From NCBI GenBank assembly GCA_002441545.1, contig DJWL01000073.1, positions 1 through 6,054 on the forward strand: DNA of 6,054 nucleotides. Direction: 5' to 3'. The notes under the pieces were generated by a model. That model was not told the origin of the DNA, did not search any database, and was given only the letters and a program-made list of their open reading frames with translations. Every line of letters starts with the position of its first letter. Within the stretch, counting starts at the first letter, position 1. Origin of the DNA: Flavobacteriaceae bacterium UBA6231 (GTDB lineage Bacteria; Bacteroidota; Bacteroidia; Flavobacteriales; Flavobacteriaceae). This document shows, one piece after another, positions 1 to 6,028 of the stretch. The position numbers and the translations under genes are program-made.

Positions 1-225
1 GTCCGATTTTTGGGGAGTATTATATTCTTCAAGTACTATACTATCAACCTTTTCATTTAATTCTAATTTGAAAAACGCTTTATTATTTTTGCTACTGTTA
101 AATGTAGTAAGAACTAAGGCTATTATCATAATTATGAAACTAATCAAAAAAGTAGTTTCTTGAACCTTTCTTGGAAATATTTTGTCCAGCTGATTTTTAG
201 TTTTATGATAAAATGATTTGAACAT
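1..225 (-). CDS. Partial small membrane protein, C-terminus beyond window edge
   Basis: The minus-strand frame is open from an ATG at 225 to the window edge and gives 75 residues starting MFKSFYHKTKNQ. An in-frame TAA lies two codons upstream of the ATG, so translation cannot start earlier. Residues about 25-42 (TTFLISFIIMIIALVLTT) form one clear membrane helix, preceded by a Lys/Arg-rich stretch that should stay in the cytoplasm. The rest, with its acidic patch LELNEKVDS, would then face the periplasm. The protein continues past position 1 and its function is not recognisable from this piece. It begins 49 bp after repeat A, on the same strand and with the same packing as the other genes, so it looks like the first gene of the next cassette. 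The upstream AAAGGAATT is at best a weak ribosome binding site. It is a real gene judging by the clean helix, normal composition and bounded start. Confidence 0.72.
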   Translation of the reverse strand, partial: MFKSFYHKTKNQLDKIFPRKVQETTFLISFIIMIIALVLTTFNSSKNNKAFFKLELNEKVDSIVLEEYNTPQKSD

Positions 226-274
226 CTTTTAAGTTTAATTCCTTTTTCTTAAGATTGTTATTTTTAATGCACGC

Positions 275-454
275 TAACGCTTTAGGCTATGTGCAGTGCG
301 GGATTTCGAAGCCTTAAACTTTTCATCCAGTCGTAGCCAAATCTTTTATTTTCATTAATTACTATTTTTCCAAATCAAAGATTTGGCGGACTTAGAAAAG
401 GGGAGAACTGTCAGAATTCCGACAATCGCCCGCATTGCATATGAGCCTTTGTTA
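275..454 (-). repeat. attC-like palindromic repeat A (long class, 180 bp)
   Basis: The element is bounded by TAAC (275-278) and GTTA (451-454). Its outer stem pairs GGCT (285-288) with AGCC (444-447), and the 14 bases at 289-302 with 429-442 using Watson-Crick pairs plus two G-T wobbles. G443 is left unpaired, and an internal loop of 6 by 3 bases (279-284 / 448-450) separates the stem from the terminal TAAC/GTTA pairing. An inner hairpin CCAAATC-AAA-GATTTGG lies at 370-386. A second copy of that arm (336-343) could also pair with 380-387. The right-hand 18 bases GCATATGAGCCTTTGTTA are identical in repeats A to D. The layout resembles an integron attC site (R box, spacer, L box, stem with an extrahelical base). 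Strand is assigned by taking the gene strand as the cassette top strand. Confidence 0.82.
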
Positions 455-466
455 GCAACTGTTTTT

Positions 467-877
467 TTATTTTTGTTTAATTGTTATTCCTATTTTATCA
501 AAAAGTTTTATTATTTCTAAAGTTTGAGATTCACTATTTGGTGTTCTTAAATTTCTTGTTTTTCCATTTTTTAGTTTTATGGTAAGCCTTATTTGTCCAA
601 AAACTTTTTTTTGTATTAACCTGTCAATATCGTGAACATTAATATTTTTAGATATCGATTTCCGAAGTGAATGATAAATAATAACAATGAGTGATAAAAT
701 TCCTGTTAATGCCCAAAGTGCAGCTAGAATTTCGCTCTGGTTTTCGGTAAAATGTAAAATATTTAGAATGGAACTAATAACAATAATAGTCAGCAAAATT
801 ATAGCACCGAAAAAATGGAGTTTCTGGTTATCTTTTATTTTTATTAATTTCTCTTGTTCGTTGTATTCGATGTACAT
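467..877 (-). CDS. Small membrane protein with two transmembrane helices, function unknown
   Basis: This is a 136-residue protein. A short polar, charged N-terminus (MYIEYNEQEKLIKIKDNQK) is followed by two predicted membrane helices at about 21-41 (FFGAIILLTIIVISSILNIL) and 51-69 (ILAALWALTGILSLIVIIY). A basic soluble tail of about 65 residues follows (RKSISKNIN ... KLKNGKTRNLRTPNSESQ). The short loop between the helices places both ends on the same side, probably the cytoplasm given the Lys/Arg-rich tail. The strand-like segments before and after the hairpin are reminiscent of small bacterial PH-like membrane proteins, but I see no diagnostic motif and assign no function. It is the only gene between repeats B and A: the ATG is 25 bp from B and the stop is 12 bp from A, as expected for a single-gene cassette. 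The leader is A-rich with no clear ribosome binding site, and no promoter is evident. Confidence 0.8.
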   Translation of the reverse strand: MYIEYNEQEKLIKIKDNQKLHFFGAIILLTIIVISSILNILHFTENQSEILAALWALTGILSLIVIIYHSLRKSISKNINVHDIDRLIQKKVFGQIRLTIKLKNGKTRNLRTPNSESQTLEIIKLFDKIGITIKQK

Positions 878-902
878 CCTGTAGTTTGTTTTAAATATTT
901 GC

Positions 903-1028
903 TAACGCTTGAGGCTATGTGCAGTAGCGGATTCGAAGGTGATTCGTTTTCGGTCGGCACGACCGATAAGGAATCGTCGAGAAGCCAAGTTCCCGACTGC
1001 GCCCGCTATTGCATATGAGCCTTTGTTA
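903..1028 (-). repeat. attC-like palindromic repeat B (short class, 126 bp)
   Basis: The element is bounded by TAAC (903-906) and GTTA (1025-1028). The outer stem pairs GGCT (913-916) with AGCC (1018-1021) and 917-930 with 1003-1016, again leaving one unpaired G (1017). Compared with A and C, the stem top reads AGCGG/CCGCT instead of GCGGG/CCCGC, so both arms changed together. The inner part is a nested hairpin: GATTC (941-945) with GAATC (971-975) enclosing CGGTCG-GCA-CGACCG (951-965). The flanks differ on the two sides: the left flank is of the GTTAGCAA type (as its complement) and the right flank is GTTATGGGC. Each flank matches the far end of its own neighbouring gene block. Confidence 0.82.
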
Positions 1029-1038
1029 TGGGCTGGGT

Positions 1039-3036
1039 TTATTTTGAATTATCTTTAAAATCATCAATAATTGGTTCTGGATATTCATTCATATAGGTTT
1101 CTTCTAGTTTTTTTAGGATATCATCTTTTATTAAAGTCCTATTTTTTTTCAAAAATGTGAATTTTAGGCATATTAAAACAGACTTGTGTTCAACAAATCT
1201 TAACAATACAGTAGGAATAAAAAGAAGAAATGCTATTCCTGTAGCTAATTTGGGGTTTATGATTGTCGTATACTCATAATTTATAAACCATAAAAAAACT
1301 AGAATTACTATAAAAAACACATAAGCCCACGCAATATTATTCATTTTTGTACTCTTAGGTATAAATTCAATTTCAAGAGCACGCTCTTTTTTTAATTCAT
1401 AGTCTTTTTTTGCTAGTTGAAATTTTTGATAAATATTATCATCGATTAATTTTTTTAAAAGACCAGATTGATTATCCATTGTATCTTGTTGAGTTTTTAG
1501 TTTTGCTAAAATCTTCTCATCGTTTCTAGAATATTCTTTAACAGCAGCAATAAATTCTTCATCTGGATATTCTGACAATTCAGCCACTTCACCATTTGTT
1601 AATTGGCCTTCAGCCATTCTAACACTTATTGAATAAATATCTTTTTCGTCTATCGCGCCTTCGTCTAATGCTTTTTTAGCTCTATAATTTATGTCTTTAA
1701 TAACGTTTAAACTTGGCGCCCTGTTATTTCTATACTTTGCAATATAGGTTGATAAGCCTCCTTTAGCTAATGTTCGGACGTTAACGGAATCTTGGCTCGG
1801 ATTGGATAACCATAAAAGAGATAGTAATTCATTAGCACTTATTTTAAATCTATCGTGAAGTTTATAGCCTATCCCAGAATAGTAATCTCTATGAAAGGAA
1901 TTATTTAAAAACCAACACTTTACATCTGAAAATTCTTCAATATTTGTTCCTCTATTTGATTGCACATAGAAATATGCAATTGTATCGTTTAGTGCACTTA
2001 ATCGTTGCTGTTTTCTGATTACTAATAATTCTTTATATTTTTCACTTTTTTTGGCCTTTTGAATTAAATCCTTAATTCTTGTTTCGTATATGTTGTCAAT
2101 TTCAAATTTTTGAATCAATGAATCAATACTATCTTTAATTCTTTCTAATTGAGTTTTGTCTAAGTTACGTCTAATACAAGCACCAAAGACATCTGCTTCA
2201 TTTGTTAACCCAATGTCTTTATTTGCAAAATCTTGAATCCGAGTACTCAATAATACCTTGACTTGTTCAATTGTACTGTATAAAATTGAAAATTTGAACC
2301 CCATTCTTTTACACAAATCGAAAAGTTGATTGCAAGTTAAGTATGCTTCTTCAGTGTTCAGATTAATAAGACTTATGAAAAAATTAGTATCAATTAAAAG
2401 TTCGGACTTTGAAACAGGTTTTTTAATATTGAATTCTAAGTATGATGAAATTAAGCTTCCAAGATAAATATCACTTAATATTTTAAATATTATTGAATCA
2501 TTAAATTTTGAAGATATATATTTGGGAATAATATAATTGAAGTCTAAATCTTCATTATTTTTATCAGCGAAAAGGTCAATTTTCTGGGAGACAACAAACC
2601 TGATTAATTCATCAAAATCTGAAATTGAATTATTAAGATTGCAGAAGTTTTCAAAATCAGTTTTAAGAATTTGTAGGTTTTTATATTCTGAATTTATATT
2701 ATCATCAATTTCGTTAAAAACAAATGAATTAATCATAAAGCCTTTGTCATTGTAATAGGCGAAAACATTCTCATCAGATATTTCTATACTTATTTGTTTT
2801 AAAATAAAATCTAAAACACTTATTGGAAGGTCTAAACCAAAATACCCGCTTATTTTGCTTTGTATTTCAGTTATATTTTTTCCTTTTACGTTACTACAAC
2901 CTTTCTCATTTGCATATTCTACAATAGCTTTTTTAACAATTGGGAAGAATATCTCAACTATACTGCTATGTTTTGAGTTACTTGTCTCTTTCAAATGAGA
3001 AAGGAGAGAATATGTCATTAATGTAGCTTGATTCAT
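1039..3036 (-). CDS. PIN-nuclease-like protein with C-terminal membrane anchor
   Basis: This 665-residue protein is of an unrecognised family. Residues 1-205 are helical with no motif I know. Residues about 210-380 look like a PIN-type ribonuclease domain. LLIDTNFF (Asp216) matches the first acidic strand, STIEQV (Glu257) could be the second acid, ALNDTIAYFYV (Asp351) resembles the third, and SDVKCWFLNNS (Asp371, Asn378) the last strand. Residues about 505-555 are highly charged and probably coiled coil. Two hydrophobic helices follow at about 568-587 and 596-613, then a basic tail and an acidic end (YPEPIIDDF). This suggests a large cytoplasmic nuclease tethered to the inner membrane. An in-frame TAA upstream bounds the start, and Met7 is an alternative. 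It is the sole gene between repeats C and B, with its stop 10 bp from B. No antitoxin gene accompanies it, so a simple PIN toxin-antitoxin pair is unlikely. The PIN call is from motifs only and is moderate. Confidence 0.85.
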   Translation of the reverse strand: MNQATLMTYSLLSHLKETSNSKHSSIVEIFFPIVKKAIVEYANEKGCSNVKGKNITEIQSKISGYFGLDLPISVLDFILKQISIEISDENVFAYYNDKGFMINSFVFNEIDDNINSEYKNLQILKTDFENFCNLNNSISDFDELIRFVVSQKIDLFADKNNEDLDFNYIIPKYISSKFNDSIIFKILSDIYLGSLISSYLEFNIKKPVSKSELLIDTNFFISLINLNTEEAYLTCNQLFDLCKRMGFKFSILYSTIEQVKVLLSTRIQDFANKDIGLTNEADVFGACIRRNLDKTQLERIKDSIDSLIQKFEIDNIYETRIKDLIQKAKKSEKYKELLVIRKQQRLSALNDTIAYFYVQSNRGTNIEEFSDVKCWFLNNSFHRDYYSGIGYKLHDRFKISANELLSLLWLSNPSQDSVNVRTLAKGGLSTYIAKYRNNRAPSLNVIKDINYRAKKALDEGAIDEKDIYSISVRMAEGQLTNGEVAELSEYPDEEFIAAVKEYSRNDEKILAKLKTQQDTMDNQSGLLKKLIDDNIYQKFQLAKKDYELKKERALEIEFIPKSTKMNNIAWAYVFFIVILVFLWFINYEYTTIINPKLATGIAFLLFIPTVLLRFVEHKSVLICLKFTFLKKNRTLIKDDILKKLEETYMNEYPEPIIDDFKDNSK

Positions 3037-3076
3037 AATAATTATTTTTGATTATTGGTGTTTTTTACCTTGCCCA

Positions 3077-3255
3077 TAACGTTCTGGCTATGTGCAGTGC
3101 GGGATTTCGAAGCCTTTCTTATTCTCTCCCGACTGAGCCAAATCTAATTTTTTCATTAATTACTATTTTACCAAATCAGCGATTTGGCGGATTTAAGAAA
3201 GCGCAATTTTGCCAAATTCCCGACAAATTCCCGCATTGCATATGAGCCTTTGTTA
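3077..3255 (-). repeat. attC-like palindromic repeat C (long class, 179 bp)
   Basis: The element is bounded by TAAC (3077-3080) and GTTA (3252-3255). GGCT (3086-3089) pairs with AGCC (3245-3248), and 3090-3103 pairs with 3230-3243, leaving G3244 unpaired. The interior is closely related to repeat A, sharing GATTTCGAAGCCTT, TTCATTAATTACTATTTT and the hairpin CCAAATC/GATTTGG (3171-3187). The hairpin loop is AGC here and AAA in A, so the loop varies while the stem is kept. Both flanks are of the GTTATGGGC type, because the gene blocks on either side carry the same core. The plus-strand reading frame that crosses this repeat is not a gene. Confidence 0.82.
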
Positions 3256-3327
3256 TGGGCAGAATTTTATTAGTTCATTTATGATTTTATTATCTATTAA
3301 TACTATTTTATCCCAATATTAAAGCAG

Positions 3328-3773
3328 TTAAATTTCAAATTCAATATCTTCAAAACCTAGTACGCATTTCGAGCCGCTGCATGTCATATATTCAATTTCC
3401 GCAATTATTATAAAATTACCCTTGTTTTTTACTTTGATCCGTTGTTTAAAAGTGGTTTTTGTATCAAAATAGCTTATTTGTAATTCAAAAATTTGATCAT
3501 AAACAGAGTGCCCTTTTTCTTCTGTAGTTTTTCCTATCAATTATAATTGTTACTCTTTTCAAAAATAAAAGTAGTAGGAACTGGCCCGTTTTTAGGAACA
3601 TTTTGAGAATATAAATGATAATCCTGTTCAATTGTTGCTACGATTATCAATTCGTATTCTGTATCCGATAGTTTCTTAGTATCAGTTGTCCATTTAACAG
3701 GTTCAAGGATTTGCGAATAACTTGTTGTAGTTATTAAGAGTAATAAGCCGAGTATTTTTTTCATTTTATTCAT
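3328..3773 (-). pseudogene. Frameshifted stand-alone DsbD N-terminal-type domain protein
   Basis: Two adjacent frames, 3773-3537 (78 residues) and 3540-3328, together read as one protein of about 148 residues. It has a signal peptide (MNKMKKILGLLLLITTTSYS, cleaved before Gln21), then an Ig-like domain with ILEPVKWT, YHLYSQNVPKNGPVPT, LIGKTTEEKGHSV and MTCSGSKC. These are hallmarks of the Bacteroidota version of the DsbD N-terminal domain, which passes electrons to periplasmic thiol proteins. The Cys-x4-Cys pair (about 132 and 137 in the joined protein) is kept, but the usual LPP after it is VLG. At 3541-3542 the sequence reads TAT-AA-TTG where TAT-AAA-TTG would be expected, so loss of one A causes the break and a TGA follows. 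It could be a recent pseudogene or a sequencing error. The ATG overlaps the end of the TlpA-like gene by 8 bp, suggesting coupled translation. No DsbD membrane or thioredoxin part follows. Confidence 0.78.
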
Positions 3774-5184
3774 TTAATAATTCATTTATTTTAGTTACAA
3801 TGTTTTTATCACTTGGACGGAGGGTGCGATTAATAAAACCGCCTTGTTTATTGACAAAGACATAATGTGGAATTCCTTCAATTCCAAACAGGGTTTGTAG
3901 CTCGGTATATTGTTTATCATTTAAAAAAACATGTGTCCCTTTGAGTTCTTTTTCAGTGATCGTTTTCTGCCAATTTTCTTTTGTGCTTCGGTTACAAAGA
4001 AATAAAAATTCGATGGGCTTATCTTTAAACTGGTCAATCAATGTCATTGAGTATGGAAATTCTTTTAAGCAAGGAACGCACCAAGTTGCCCAAAAATCGA
4101 CATAGACTACTTTGCCTTTATACTTACTGAATAGTGAATCAACAAATGTTGAATGCGTTTTTATCTCTAGTCGTTCGGCTTTCTTTGTTTCTTGTTTGTT
4201 AATCTCAAGAATTAAAAAATTCTTAAGAAATTTGTTTTTAATTAATTCTGAGTTGATTTCAGCCAGAGTATCAGATTTTTTATTTAATGAATAAAAATAT
4301 CTTGCAAGAGCAAAGTCTTTGGAAAATCCTGTAGAATTGGTATTAATGTATTGAAGTAAATCTAACCCTTCTTTTCTTGCTTGTCTATATAAATGATTAT
4401 TGTACGAATAAAGAAGGAATGCGGTATGATAAAAAGAGAAAAATTCATTGTCATTAATATCTTCCTTAAATATCTCAGTAAAGTATTCCTGAGGGATTTC
4501 AAGAGAATCGATATTTATGTTATTCTCCTTGGCATGAATTGCTGGATATTGCAGCAGCAGATCAAGTTTTTTATATTTTGTAAAATCTTCTGCCCAAGTT
4601 TTAAAAACAGCGGCATCAGTTGTTTGTAATAGGCTATCCAACACAGACATTTCCATATCTTCAATATTGTTTTGATAGGCCAAATAGTCTAGAGGAGAAT
4701 AGGTTTCAATTATCTTAAAATACGCTGCTCTGCTTAAAGTATTTCGTGTTTTTCTAATAAATTCATTTACAAATTGATTGTCAGTAACTCTAGTTCCTCC
4801 AATAACTTTTGCAAAGTATGAATCGTTTGGATATTTGTTTTGAGGATCGTTTAAGATATCTGCATCAATTGTAAGAAATAAACTATCGTTAGGTACACAG
4901 ATTAGGTACGCAGGTACCTTCCCAAAGATAATAAATAAATCCATTTTAGAGTAACAAGGAATTGATATTTGAAACGAGCCATCATCTTTTATTTCAACAG
5001 TTTCTATTATTTGAAGTTCTAATAAATCATGGTGAAAAAGATTAAAGTTTTCAACCTCTTTATGCTTTTCAAAATTTAAGATTTTACCCGCAATGATTAC
5101 CTTACCATCAGGTTCAAAATTGGAATGATTACAAGACGATAATAATATAACGAGAAGTGAAAGTGTTGTTAATTTAAGTTTCAT
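3766..5184 (-). CDS. TlpA-like thiol-disulfide oxidoreductase lipoprotein
   Basis: This is a 472-residue envelope protein. The signal sequence MKLKLTTLSLLVILLSSC ends in a lipobox with Cys18, so it should be a lipid-anchored periplasmic or outer-membrane protein. Residues about 28-110 (VIIAGKILNF ... IKDDGSFQISIP) form a beta-rich domain like the DUF4369 region found ahead of many Bacteroidota TlpA proteins. A long helical linker runs from about 120 to 350. The C-terminal thioredoxin fold (about 355-470) has VDFWATWCVPC with catalytic Cys369 and Cys372, and a cis-proline at Pro439 in GIEGIPHYVF. It probably reduces disulfides of exported proteins. The start is placed at 5184 because the frame further upstream runs through repeat D. 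An in-frame ATG at 5208, inside the repeat core, would add eight residues and still leave a credible signal peptide. It shares its cassette and an 8-bp overlap with the DsbD-like gene, its likely redox partner. Confidence 0.93.
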   Translation of the reverse strand: MKLKLTTLSLLVILLSSCNHSNFEPDGKVIIAGKILNFEKHKEVENFNLFHHDLLELQIIETVEIKDDGSFQISIPCYSKMDLFIIFGKVPAYLICVPNDSLFLTIDADILNDPQNKYPNDSYFAKVIGGTRVTDNQFVNEFIRKTRNTLSRAAYFKIIETYSPLDYLAYQNNIEDMEMSVLDSLLQTTDAAVFKTWAEDFTKYKKLDLLLQYPAIHAKENNINIDSLEIPQEYFTEIFKEDINDNEFFSFYHTAFLLYSYNNHLYRQARKEGLDLLQYINTNSTGFSKDFALARYFYSLNKKSDTLAEINSELIKNKFLKNFLILEINKQETKKAERLEIKTHSTFVDSLFSKYKGKVVYVDFWATWCVPCLKEFPYSMTLIDQFKDKPIEFLFLCNRSTKENWQKTITEKELKGTHVFLNDKQYTELQTLFGIEGIPHYVFVNKQGGFINRTLRPSDKNIVTKINELLNE

Positions 5185-5207
5185 ATTTTTTATTTTAATT
5201 TTGCCCA

Positions 5208-5334
5208 TAACTTTCTGGCTATGTGCAGTAGCGGCTTCGGAGACTGATTTGTTAGCGGTCGGCACGACCGTAAGAAATCGTCGAGAAAGCCAAGCTCCCG
5301 ACTGCACTCCGCTATTGCATATGAGCCTTTGTTA
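5208..5334 (-). repeat. attC-like palindromic repeat D (short class, 127 bp)
   Basis: The element is bounded by TAAC (5208-5211) and GTTA (5331-5334). GGCT (5217-5220) pairs with AGCC (5324-5327), and 5221-5234 pairs with 5309-5322, leaving G5323 unpaired. The interior matches repeat B: CGGTCG-GCA-CGACCG (5256-5270) is nested in GATTT (5246-5250) paired with AAATC (5275-5279). In B that outer pair is GATTC/GAATC, a compensatory change. The left flank is of the GTTATGGGC type and the right flank is GTTAGCAACC, so the two sides of the repeat do not match each other. Confidence 0.82.
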
Positions 5335-5345
5335 GCAACCGTATT

Positions 5346-6008
5346 TTATTTGTTTTCAAAATATATTTTAACTTTATTGATACAGGTTTTGTATGCTTTA
5401 AACCGTTCAGTCAAAGGATAATTTTTTGTGTGTAAGATAGGGATTACTATTTGATTTCCTCCAAATTTATTATAAGTGTTTCCGCAAATACTAACAAATG
5501 TTTTTGTTTTTTTTGGTTGATAGTATGGGCTCGAATTTTCTTTTCCAATTATTTTAGGTTCAGAATTAGTTAAAAAATCATTTTTAGAATTATAAAAACC
5601 TAACTTTTGAAGCCAATAATTAACCTGAAGTGACATTGGAAATATATATTCAATTGAAGGGTTTGCTAATAAAATATCTTCTATATTTTCAATTCCTATT
5701 TTGGCTTCATTTTCAGGAATATAAACAGTTTTTCCTTTTGGAGAATGAGGTAATGAATTATTACACAGATTTGTGATATATACTTGTTCAGGTTTAATAT
5801 TATTATTGGTTAAAAAAGATAAATAGTCAAATGTTTTTTTAGCTAGTCCATATTTTCTTTTTTCCGATTGAATAATTGGGATAGAAGCGAAATAGTAATT
5901 CGCGAATAAAGCGTAATTAGCAATTGTATCAGAGTTTTGTAATCTTGGGTCGTGACCGATAATGAGAGCTTTTGCTTTTTCTTTTGATTTCCAATCTTGT
6001 GTTTTCAT
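5346..6008 (-). CDS. Uracil-DNA-glycosylase-superfamily-like protein
   Basis: This is a 220-residue soluble protein with no signal peptide or membrane helix. The order of motifs recalls the uracil-DNA glycosylase fold. KALIIGHDPRLQ (Gly18-His-Asp20-Pro21) fits the first, water-activating loop, GQDPYH in E. coli Ung. VYITNLCNNSLP (Asn80) sits where the uracil-contacting Asn is found. IPENEAKIGIENIEDILLANPSIEYIFPMS resembles the family's conserved helix and following strand. VIPILHTKNYP (His193) fits the HPS-type third motif. The tyrosine after Asp-Pro is Arg here and HPS is HTK, so it is a divergent member at best and may act on another modified base or not be a glycosylase. An in-frame TAA three codons upstream bounds the start. 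It is the only gene between repeats E and D: the ATG is 20 bp from E and the stop is 11 bp from D. Confidence covers the gene; the fold is a motif-based inference. Confidence 0.85.
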   Translation of the reverse strand: MKTQDWKSKEKAKALIIGHDPRLQNSDTIANYALFANYYFASIPIIQSEKRKYGLAKKTFDYLSFLTNNNIKPEQVYITNLCNNSLPHSPKGKTVYIPENEAKIGIENIEDILLANPSIEYIFPMSLQVNYWLQKLGFYNSKNDFLTNSEPKIIGKENSSPYYQPKKTKTFVSICGNTYNKFGGNQIVIPILHTKNYPLTERFKAYKTCINKVKIYFENK

Positions 6009-6028
6009 CGGGTTTTATTTATGGTTGC

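Noticed and set aside
687..884. Plus-strand open frame opposite the small membrane protein
   Set aside because: It is antisense to a better gene with clear membrane helices, and low-complexity AT-rich DNA gives such shadows. The same applies to 2537-2755, 4112-4294 and 4393-4629.
950..966. CGGTCG-GCA-CGACCG hairpin as a rho-independent terminator
   Set aside because: No T-run follows on either strand, and the hairpin is nested inside the repeat fold and shared with repeat D.
3042..3077. Eleven-codon leader peptide starting in the core ATG before the PIN-like gene
   Set aside because: It has no ribosome binding site, no regulatory structure and nothing beyond a chance ATG in the core sequence.
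3048..3245. Plus-strand open frame of 65 codons
   Set aside because: It lies almost entirely in repeat C, and the opposite-strand palindrome explains the sequence. It has no protein-like features.
3256..3327. Possible extra gene or RNA between repeat C and the DsbD-like stop
   Set aside because: It is 72 bp of AT-rich DNA without an open frame, hairpin or promoter motif I can support.
5185..5307. N-terminal extension of the TlpA-like frame (41 residues)
   Set aside because: It is translated repeat D sequence, and the lipoprotein signal begins at 5184. Only the ATG at 5208 remains a possible alternative start.
275..5334. CRISPR array
   Set aside because: Repeats are 126-180 bp, imperfectly palindromic and separated by whole genes of different lengths, not by short uniform spacers.
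275..5334. MITE or REP-type transposed repeat
   Set aside because: The bases flanking repeats B and D differ between their two sides, while the ends of each gene block agree. Target-site duplication predicts the reverse. Not fully excluded, since only four complete copies are seen.
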